From Lingula anatina (taxonomy: Eukaryota; Brachiopoda; Lingulata; Lingulida; Lingulidae), in NCBI RefSeq assembly GCF_001039355.2, contig NW_019774525.1, forward strand, positions 406,749 to 470,748: a DNA stretch of 64,000 nucleotides. The letters run 5' to 3'. Positions 47,647-56,693 of the stretch are shown piece after piece. The translations under genes and the position numbers were made by a program. Positions within the stretch are counted from its first letter, which is position 1; each line of letters opens with the position of its first letter. The notes below the pieces were generated by a model, which had not been told where the DNA came from, did no database searches, and saw nothing but the letters and a program-made list of their open reading frames with translations.

Positions 47647-49399
47647 TTACCACAAACGTCGTGGAAGACTGCACTCCTGACGCGTATTTCTAGTACCAAG
47701 AATATATCTCTGAACGCAGTTTCCCCCTGCTCTGCCGTAGTCGTTTGCCACCCTATCCTCGGCACTATCTGAGCCGTGAGATCCACCACTCTGCGCCCAT
47801 TCCCTGGCCTCACTGAGTAGGATTGAACAAAAAAAAAAAAAAATACGACCGTTATGACAAAACACGATTATGGTTGTATGCTGTAGAAATCACACAACTG
47901 AATTCTTAGATAAACCCATTTCAATATACAATAACAATTTATACCTATATATCAAAACAAAGCAACGCTATTTTCCTTCAGAATGATTGCAATATGATAG
48001 CAGTAGTTTTTTAAAAAACGTTTTAAACAGACCAATATGGATTTCATTTACAATATCTAGATGAAAAATATCAAAGGTTTTAAGTAGAGGTAATTATTTC
48101 CGGCTTTGGAAGTTTTCATATCTGTGCAAGAGACAGAAATATGGAACTGCAACCTTACCTGATAGCCTTTGCCGTAAGTTTACCACAATAACCTAAACGT
48201 CCAGCCTCATAGTTGCCTCTGCAGTGGAAATATTTGTCGCAGTTTTGCCAGTTTGCTCGCCTCATGTCATAGTAAGCCCTTCGCATCCGACCCGCAGCTG
48301 CCCCAGCAGTGGCGGCACAATACGCTGGCACAGCTTGGATTGCACGGTTTATCCATCGTGGTAAACCCCGCTTCACTCTGGACGCAGCGACATCGCTGTC
48401 AACCGCAGTGCTGAGGTGGAACAATACGGCGAGGAATATCCCAAAAACGAAGACTGTTGTCTGAAATAAACATCATAGACCATGCTCAATCATCGATGTA
48501 TGGTAGTTTGTAATGCATTTCGCTTTAAGTTAGAAAAGAGGGAGCACACCTAATGTTTTTTAAGATACTGAGATAAAATTAATTTATGATAAAATTGAAT
48601 TACAGAAGTGTAAAATGTGTGTTTGTGTGTGTGCGTGTGTGTGTGTGTGAGAGAGAGGGGGGGTGTGAAATAACATTGCAACACATGTACTGCTTACAAT
48701 CAGCTTTATCATTTATAATTTGTTGCATAATAACGGGGTTAAACGAATGATTGAATGTTTTTTGTCATCCGGTTTAATTAGAACCTAGAATCTAGGACCA
48801 TACATATCTTGCATCCCAGCTAAAATACAGCTCTTTTCAATACCACTTAAGTTACAGCATTGACATAGAATATTGAAACTGTATTGAACAGTTTCATGGT
48901 CATGTTTACACTCCCCTCCATCTGGGCCCCGTAACTCGAAAGCATCGCGCATTGCGACCGAGCGCAAGCGTCTCGATTCCATAACTCGCCCATACTCGCC
49001 CCATATAATAATACATTGTAGCCTCTATTTGATGCTTTCGAGTTACGGAGCCCGGAAGTGTTATTTTAATGGATAATAGGCTAAACGAGGATCCATTACA
49101 TGATTCTCGATCAAAACGTGCAAAATTAAATTTTAAAAAGCTCTCTAAAAACGACTTATAAATTAGGATCAACATTTCGCTATTGATACACAAGATATCT
49201 TGAAGGTTTCATTTCCCTGGTAAACGCTTCTTTCCATAAATGGACACTACCCATTTTAGACAACCGCTCAAACCCCAACTTTGCGACTTCGCTATGCGGT
49301 GCAACGAAGCAAAATGAAAAACATGGATTTCATGGGTTGTAGTCATTTTGGTTGAACATTCGCGGATTTGGACTATAGTATGTACAATACCTTTTTCAT
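47647..49399 (-). CDS. SAA: Serum amyloid A homologue with six cysteines, three coding exons
   Basis: Secreted acute-phase/HDL-associated family protein in vertebrates. Minus-strand exons: 49391-49399 (ATG AAA AAG), 48159-48460 and 47647-47812 (TAA), total 158 residues. Residues 1-22 form a classic signal peptide (MKKTTVFVFGIFLAVLFHL...). The SAA core is clear: RAYYDMRRAN (64-73), DKYFHCRGNYEAG (78-90) and an AEDRVANDYGRAG block (121-133), which match the vertebrate RAYSDMREAN, DKYFHARGNYDAA and NEWGRSG blocks. Odd points: RVKR at 31-34 is a furin-type site, suggesting a propeptide; six cysteines (51, 77, 83, 95, 136, 151) where vertebrate SAA has essentially none; and the usual C-terminal DPNHFRP motif is replaced. 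The tiny first exon is the least certain part, but its phase and the signal peptide it completes support it. Confidence 0.87.
48924..49053. repeat. Short foldback element with 23-bp inverted ends
   Basis: The arms at 48924-48946 and 49031-49053 are inverted copies (about 22 of 23 match; core CCGTAACTCGAAAGCATC). It lies in the first SAA intron. The 84-bp middle is more CG-rich than its surroundings. Confidence 0.75.
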
Positions 49400-50401
49400 C
49401 TTCCAACACCTAGCTTCTATATATGCAGTCACTCTGAAGGTCGAAGTGGACTGGCTTCACTGGTGCAGGACCTGTAAGCGAAAACCAAGTTAACAAAGGC
49501 TTATAGATATCCCCTTATATACATTTTTCTGAAAGGGATCGGTCGTCCTAGATTAGGATATGATAACAACAAAAAAAAAAATGGTCCAGGATCTAATGAT
49601 GTAGCGAGACATCTGTAACAACCTATGCGTCATTTTTTTTCTGCAGCCTCACTGGAGGAGAAAACATCTTATAATTTTACAGTGTAACGACAGATAAAAA
49701 GTGTCGTTGTCATTATATTATAGATATGATTTGAAGAAAATTAAAGCTAGAGGACATTTTGTGGTTTCGAAGTATTGATAGTGTTCTGACAAATTAAGTT
49801 GGCATTAAAGAAATTATGCCTTGTGGAAAAAACAATTAAGTGAAATATGGTTCTTCTAAGAAAAACGTTTGTGGTTTCTGCTGAAATTAAAGTGACATTT
49901 ATGAGGAAAGTCATTTCGCATGGGGTGGTTTGTTTATAGTCCTTGAAGTTATTACATTTCTGAAAAACATCCGCTTTCAGCAGAACTTTAAACTTTTAAT
50001 AGTTTGTTCCTTGAAATTGGTATAGAACTGTCCTCGAAAACGGAGCCTTGAACTTTTACTTGCTTGTTGACTTCCTTGTTTGGAGCAGCTGTCATTTTGT
50101 CTAATTGCTAATTTAGAGTTGAATTATACATTGTTTGATCTGGAATCCACTCTTCGAACCACATCAAATGCTTGAAATAGACCTGAGAAAGTAATACAGG
50201 CAGTTCAGATAAAGAGAAAAGAGTGCATGGAATTTTTTACTTAGTTAAAGTTTTTTTAGTGTAAAAATGCACTTTATTCTTAAGATGTTTTCTAATTTAG
50301 ATAAATGCACTTCATTGTTAATATATGATATTTTCTATTTTAAATAAATTCCTTGCATTCTTAAAATATCATTTCTTTATAAAAGGATATGACTAATTGG
50401 C

Positions 50402-50438
<37 letters not shown>

Positions 50439-50539
50439 GCGCGCGCGCGCGCGCGCGCGCTTTCTCATTATGTATACAGTCACTGCATAGTAAGTGTGTG
50501 CACTTGGTACTAGATCTAGAAGTTAATATTGGCAGTAGG
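49400..50539. other. Intergenic region with microsatellite
   Basis: No gene supported. Holds the presumed SAA promoter (a TATATAG at about 49418-49424) and a compound (CT)n(CA)n(CG)n microsatellite at 50403-50460. Confidence 0.55.
50403..50460. repeat. Compound (CT)n(CA)n(CG)n microsatellite
   Basis: Three dinucleotide tracts run into each other. The alternating CA/CG part is a sequence type that can adopt Z-DNA. Confidence 0.9.
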
Positions 50540-51661
50540 CTATAGTGCTATGCGTATGTTAACTGTAATAATAACTGGACTACCCCCTGTATCCACATTG
50601 ACAGTTGATTGGAGAGATGGTCTCACATGACTGATGACAGGTGGGATGTGAGCGGAGCCTGGCACACTTGGGTCTGGAAATTTTCTAAATTGAAAAATCA
50701 GAAAATAAAGTTCCAACACTGAAAGTTATCTCTGATCAATAGCTTAGTGTACCATAATTCTTGCTATCATGTCGTACCTCCCACAACCTGTTTAAACAAT
50801 TTCTGTGTGCCATTTTTTATTTGGTTTTAAACTATCCCTTCCCATTGACACACCCCTTGACACACCCCCTGTGGATGGCATCTGGTGCTGTTCATTTCGT
50901 TGTTTTGTAATCTTGTGTATTAGCCCCTCCCAATGTCACAACACTCCCTTAAATGCCATCTTCTAACTTCTGTCACTGCCTGACAAGATTAGTAGTCCTA
51001 GGGGTGTATTTCCAGAGATTTAGATCGATCCAGGGATTAAAATTTAGATCGACCTAACTCCCTGGGGGTTCACGCTAAATTGCAGTCAGACGAGCGCGCA
51101 CCATAGTTAATTACCCCTTTGCAGCTTTTAGTAGGCGGGACAGACGCTTAAGCCGGCTAAGCTGACAGTAATCTAGTGAGATTTCCACAGGGATAGATCG
51201 ATCTAAAGTCTATGGAAATGGGGTCCTATATACAGCAATGAAAGTCCACGGTCCCATGTGATAAGTGAAGGTAAGATTTGCTGGAAGCAAGTTCAGTATA
51301 TCGGACAAATATCACCTGTTACAGGACAAGGCTGTAAGGTTCCCAGGAGATTCCCACTATCTTCTAATTGTATATAGGTTTCTTGATATCTAACCCCTCC
51401 CAATGCCACACCCTCTCTCTAGCCACACCCTACTCACCTGTCTGAGAGCCGTCTCCTGTTGCTTCTTGCTATAGTGTCCCTGGGTGCCACTTCCTGGCCC
51501 TGGCCTCCAGCACGTCCATAACTAACACTCTGGCCTGAGAGCTGAGACACTGGTCCTTCGCAGCCTGAGGTATTGTGTTGAATATCAGGTTGAGGGTAGC
51601 TGAAATGAAAGGTGTGGTCATCATCAACATGGACTGACTGTACAATTTCAGTGAGAACCAA
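50540..51661 (-). CDS. Last two exons of an unrecognised gene
   Basis: Minus strand. The upstream exon is 51438-51661 (alternative acceptor at 51599), ending at donor GTGAGT, and codes for a polar segment with SGCEGPVSQLSGQSVSYGRA and SNRRRLSDR. The last exon, 50540-50684, has a good acceptor (TTTCAATTTAG) and matching phase, and reads KFPDPSVPGSAHIPPVISHV then a beta-prone tail ending VIITVNIRIAL before TAG. Both exons have good splice signals and agree in frame, but no family was recognised. 5' exons would lie above 51661 and were not found; a single N at 52786 may hide them. Ser/Gly/Gln-rich content suggests a disordered cytoplasmic or nuclear region. Confidence 0.45.
50996..51228. mobile_element. 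Foldback MITE-like element, about 220 bp
   Basis: The arms 51008-51030 (ATTTCCAGAGATTTAGATCG...) and 51196-51219 (...TCTAAAGTCTATGGAAAT) are inverted repeats with few mismatches. TCCTA occurs just outside both arms (50996-51000 and 51224-51228), a possible target-site duplication. It lies in the intron of the unrecognised minus-strand gene. Confidence 0.6.
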
Positions 51662-52992
51662 CTATATACTAAGGAAGGTGGATGTTTTAAAAATTTGCAT
51701 TCAAATATGGTTCAATGACTGCTTTATCTTTAACGGAAAGGTGCTCAGATTACTAATCTAGGCAGCAATTAATTAATATTAAAACCGAGAATACAGGTGA
51801 CAGAAAAAGAAGTATCTTATAATTAAAGAGAGTGAGAGTGACAACAATTACAAGTGACTTTTGGTCACTTGCTGTGAAGCGCCCCCCCCCCCCCCCACTT
51901 CCCTCTGGGAAATGCACAAACAGTCAGATGGCAGCCGTCACGAATAACGCCGTTTCGTGGCATTTGCGATGGCCAACGTGAAAAACCATATCTTGCGAAT
52001 AAAGCTCTTTTAAAATCAAACTAGGTCACTCTGTGCAGTCATTTTATAAAGGCATGTAGAAAAACACGCAATCTTACTCGAAGTATCAGAGAATTACGTT
52101 AATGAGCATTAATTATGAATGAAAAACGGACACTATTTTAGAACTTCGGAAAAAAATGGAGCAAAAATTGTATCTCGCAATAGTGCGAGAAAAAAGTTGC
52201 CAGCCTGACTTGTTTTCATTTTTAGATATGAGTTACAATATTATCTTAGGTTTAAAATTTCAAAGTTTGAAGAATGCTATGTGAGATCTTCTCAGTCTTG
52301 CATCATTGATTTAATTATACAGACTTGACATTTAATATGGAATATTTTTTTCGAAATAATTTTTTATCAGATTTTTCCTATTTTGCTGACTGATAAATGA
52401 AAATAAGGATTAAAATCGTGTTTTAATAACTTTAAATTATCTCTTTGATGTCATTGTGACATCAGTTCATTAATGGAATTCGCCAGAGAAGCAAACAAAA
52501 AGACATTGCCTATTCTATGTCATACGACTCCCATTAAAAGAGAGATTTTGGATCTCCATATTTTTCCAAATTATCGTCTGTAAAAGGGTAATACGCTCCA
52601 CAAAAGACCCTCATGTCAGTTGCTAGTCACAGTAATGGTCGTTGTTACGCCTGGCCTCTTCGTGGCTGTTGCCAGGGCTCTCAAGGGCAAGGCATTTCTT
52701 GGGGGTAGGTTTTTAGAGTTCAATCTGGATTAGCATTCCAAGCATCGGTCTAAAATTGTCCAATCTGGTCCATTTTTGTTGTAGGNTATTAGCACGTGCC
52801 ACTCTCCGGGCAAAACATGTTTAAAGACAAATATTGATAGTGGTAGGAAACTGCGTGTCAATGGCCTGTCGCCAGCACTTAAATAGTGTTTGATTTTGTA
52901 ATATTACAGTAATATAATGGTATTTTTGTAATAGAACGGGCATGAATGGCAAGATTTCTCAATTGTCGGTTATTGATTTAATATACGTGTAG
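51662..52992. other. Gene-poor stretch with an assembly join
   Basis: Contains a poly-C run near 51883-51896, one arm of a dispersed 31-bp repeat (52318-52348) and a single N at 52786 that probably marks a join of unknown length. The missing 5' exons of the plus-strand receptor, and perhaps of the unrecognised minus-strand gene, may have been lost at this N. Confidence 0.55.
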
Positions 52993-54876
52993 TGTTTCTT
53001 TCAAGAACTGGTTGTGAAGAAACCGGCAAATCCAATTCAGTCGACAAGCAAGACAAATCCGATACGAACAACAAAGAAAATAACGACGACGACATCAACA
53101 AGAAAAACAACAACAGTCAAAACTTCTGCCAAAAAGGCATCGACGACAGCGTCAAAGATAGCACAGGCGGTTAATACCGCTACAAAGAAAACGTCAACGA
53201 CATTGTCAAAGGCAACATCGGCAGTTAAAACGGACGCAAGGAAAACGTCCACAAAATTTTTACAGGCAACATCGACAGTTGAATCAATTGCAAAAATGAC
53301 AGCAACGACAGTGTCAAAGACAATGTTGATTGAACCTTCCAAAACCAACCACGCCAAAGCAGCTGCTTTTTCTGGAGGTAAAATATATTTTACAAAATTA
53401 CATTTAATTTGCACCCAGTCCTTAACATCACAACTAGTTACCAAAACTTAGAATAAGTACAAGTGAATATCAAATTGTTATACTATTACGTGTATGATTG
53501 TATAAGGTTTGAAGAACAGGAAACCTTTGCGTCACCTCAGATATATATTTGATATTTTTTTAAATATGTAACGCCATTGAACTATTGGAGGTATGCTAAT
53601 ATTACATCGTGTGAGTATTCCATTAATTTGTTCTTAAATTATATTTGTAATAACTGATTTCCCTCAATGTTTTATTATTACAGGACCTGCCAGCACTGGT
53701 CTTACAGTTGGGTGTTCTGTGGGAGTTGTATTTATAGTTGCAACTGTTCTGGTCTTAGCACTACTGCTATTACGACGAAGGTATTATATAGGCTACTCTT
53801 GCACACGTTAAATATTAAGACTTAAGATCTGAATTAATTATAAAACATTTGTGTCTGAGCTTAAACTGTCTGTGGGCGCTTATTGTACGAGGTATAAATA
53901 TAAAAACAGCAAGAGGTAGGAAATGTCCCCTCCCCATTAAGCACCTGCACCGACAGAAGATATTTGCCTGAAAGTTAAACGCTACAACAACATAGAGACG
54001 CATAGATCTTAATAAAACTTGTTTAAGAGCCAAGAGTTTTATATAATGAAGCCTTTTCAAAAGTATCAAAAAGACATAAGTCCTATCTAAATAGTTGCAT
54101 CAACTGACCACCAAATCTGGCTGACCAAAACTTATGAAGTGATAGTTGTCGAGAATGATTTTTTGTACCCTGACAAACAATAGAAAATGGCCATCGTCCC
54201 AGTGTCATGAGGTTTAAGAACCTAGAAGATGAACTCAACCATCTCTGCATAAATTATCACGCGATTTCTAACATGGTTATCTTATTTGTAAACTTGTGGT
54301 GCATTTAGTTACATGAATTTTACTTTTCTTAAACTTGTAATTAAACATGCACATGTATATGTATACTTGCTGTATACAGTATGTTCTTTCATTGTAAATA
54401 AATTCATGTAATTTTCCAGATCAGCAGCCAATATTTCTGCACCTGAGAAAGGCATAGATAGCACAAGTATGACAAGCCCATCTTATTCTCTGGAGTATTC
54501 TTGCGCGAACAATGAATATGTAAACCTTGGCTTTGACGGCGAGAAAGGATGCAGTAATGTCACAATCAAAAGGCACCAAGATGGAAGTGAAAATAATTCC
54601 AAGCTTTCAAGCTCGAAATCAAATGCTGCCGCACCGAACTGTATACACGTGATTTCAAACAAAGACGATAACGGCTACTTGAACACCCATGGTTGTGAAA
54701 GTGACATAAATTTACAAAAACCAACGGAAGAGGACATGTGTGATTTAGTAAAAATGGTGCAAAATGATATCTACGCCTCCAACCTTGATATCGACGACAC
54801 AAAGACCACGGTGCAAAATTACAGTTGTGATGACGGCACGGTAGATAATGAACTGTATATTTACAGTGAATATTGA
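52993..54876 (+). CDS. Single-pass receptor: Thr/Lys-rich repeat stalk, TM helix, tyrosine-motif tail (5' end missing)
   Basis: Plus-strand exons 52993-53377, 53684-53780 and 54420-54876 (stop), with phases 1 and 2 fitting. Exon 1 codes for a Thr/Ser/Lys/Ala-rich stalk including four degenerate 18-residue repeats (53131-53346), likely O-glycosylated. Exon 2 codes for one strong membrane helix (VGVVFIVATVLVLALLLL) followed by RRR, a stop-transfer signal giving type I topology. Exon 3 is a tail of about 150 residues, rich in Ser/Asn/Asp, with NEYVNLGF, NGYLNTH, NDIYASNL and a final ELYIYSEY; YVNL and YLNT fit the Grb2 SH2 pattern YxN. No signal peptide or ectodomain was found upstream; an N at 52786 is close by. 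No orthologue recognised; an immune or adhesion receptor is inference. Confidence 0.7.
53131..53346 (+). repeat. Four tandem 54-bp (18-residue) repeats in the receptor stalk
   Basis: Units begin at 53131, 53185, 53239 and 53293. The first two protein units are KKASTTASKIAQAVNTAT and KKTSTTLSKATSAVKTDA, followed by two more diverged units beginning RKTSTK and KMTATT. The spacing is exactly 54 nt, so the frame is kept. Confidence 0.8.
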
Positions 54877-55166
54877 ATGACTTGTAATTGTACTAGCTTT
54901 ATCATATAGGACATTTGCAATTGTGGCAAAATTCAGACATTGCATAAAACAACCGAGCAGAGTGTCAGACATGAAAATATTTTATGTGTTCGAACTGACC
55001 ATTGAATGCGTCTGCATCACACGGTGAAAAATGAGGCGATTCACCAACCTGCTTTGCTAGCTGAAAAGTTAAAAATTGGTAACACAAAGTGCATATGACG
55101 TATTTCGTTTATTGTAAGCTATACGTATTTCATATAAACATGTAGCATGCCCCTTTCATCTTTACA

Positions 55167-55171
<5 letters not shown>

Positions 55172-55247
<76 letters not shown>
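55172..55247. repeat. Poly-A followed by (TA)n microsatellite
   Basis: About 29 A residues then about 23 TA units. This could be the tail of an old retroposon insertion, but no body was recognised. Confidence 0.9.
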
Positions 55248-55249
<2 letters not shown>

Positions 55250-55720
55250 TTTAATGACGGTTGAAATATTAATTTATTTAAAAAGCCTCTCCACGGAACT
55301 TTCCAACCATAATGAATTTCTTGGGGTAAACAGCAAATAACTCCTACCCCTCAATTGTTGCTCGACCAGTCTCTGCACTTAAATTCGATGTTTGACATCT
55401 GCTGTCACATGCACTGTCTCGCTTACACATAAGAAATGGCGGAGTGTTTTGTATTGCAGCCCAGTGCCGTGTATTTGAATACAGACGTTTCAAACTGGCA
55501 ATGGCTACCCCAGAAGCCTGACATAAGGTACGCTTCAAATAATTTTTATCTAAAGGGTTTAATTGTCTTCAGAGATTGAACAGGTAAACATCAGGTTTAC
55601 GAACATAAATGTGACTGAAGGGGATTTTCAAAGGATTGGAGGGAAATTTCCCTGGAGTGGCCCTTTAAATATTACGTACAAATATTTTCAAGTGTATGAT
55701 TTTACGCTTCCTGTGTAGCG

Positions 55721-55858
55721 TGACAGTGAGCTCCCCATGACAGAAAGTAACTCTCCCATTCATTTTTATAGGTAAGCCTTGCCTTAGATTTTAACTCACT
55801 TAGGTCAGTCTAACCTTAACCATTATAACTAAATGGAAGGCGGACTTTCTATTACAGC
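55721..55858. mobile_element. Small MITE-like foldback element, copy B (inverted)
   Basis: Its reverse complement matches 47392-47532 along its whole length, including the CTCCATTTA, GTTAGGGTTAG-like and AAATCTA(A/G)GGC(A/G)AGGCTT boxes. Diverged by several percent or more, so the copies are not recent. Confidence 0.65.
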
Positions 55859-56693
55859 CCCCAATTCATTAGAGAAACAGACGACGATGTTTTGCTGTAT
55901 ACAGTGGGTACCTCGGAGGTCATTTGGTGTTCTTACCTGCTAAAACCAGTTTGGTGTTCGCTAAGGACTTTGAAAAACGCATTTAAGTGGCAATTTACCC
56001 CTCGTTCTGAACGGACTAAGTGTTTTTTGTTTAGTTGCACCAGCGTATCCCGAAAGACAGTGGGTCCTGTATCCTGTAGGTAAAATTTTGATACATTGGA
56101 GTGACCTCTGTGTAGGTACATCAGTCTGGGCATTACTCTATAAAACTGTGGGGACCGCTCCGCTTGGCGCTATGATCTGTCTGGTTATGTCTGTCTTTTT
56201 CGCGCCATTCTGTCTTAGATTAACAAATTTGTAATGCACTACTTGACTCGTCTTACGCACTGCAAAACTGACCGCTTGCATGCAAAATTTCAAATTCTTC
56301 TATGCAGTAGTTGCCGAAATATGGATACTTTTTTGACAGAACCAAGCTTTGCCTAAGCCAAGCTTTGATCAGCCCAAAGGAACACTACCCAATTAAATCA
56401 CTGCAAATTACATAATGTAGCAGCGCAACAGGCATGAAAGTCAGTTAATTGGTAGTGACACACCTGACTGCACACTTTTACATTCACAAATCTTATATGA
56501 GATCGGAGTTTTTTGAAAAAAGAACGTATTTTTATCTAGGTATACCTTCGAAACTAAAATATTCCATATTAAATGTCAAGTCTGTATTTGGACACTATAC
56601 TTTAGATAGTGATTTAGCGTACTCCTAAAATATTCAAATAGTTACATGCAAATTCGTAACCTTTAGTTGCAATTCAAGAGTTATATAATCCGT

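Larger units (their letters stand above)
54877..56693. other. Intergenic region between convergent receptor and ankyrin-RHIM genes
   Basis: Contains an A-run followed by (TA)n at 55172-55247, MITE copy B at 55721-55858 and one arm of the 31-bp dispersed repeat at 56556-56586. No gene supported. Confidence 0.6.

Noticed and set aside
49209-49409. Minus-strand frame starting at the SAA first-exon region
   Set aside because: A different frame with no family resemblance. Only the three codons before the GTATTG donor at 49390 complete the SAA signal peptide.
52992-53174. Plus-strand frame in another phase over the stalk exon
   Set aside because: It gives an Asn/Asp/Lys-rich peptide and does not join the TM exon; the Thr-rich phase does.
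53037-53444. Long minus-strand frame opposite the Thr-rich stalk
   Set aside because: It is the antisense reading of the repeat-rich stalk exon; the plus-strand model has splice sites, a TM helix and a tail that fit in phase.
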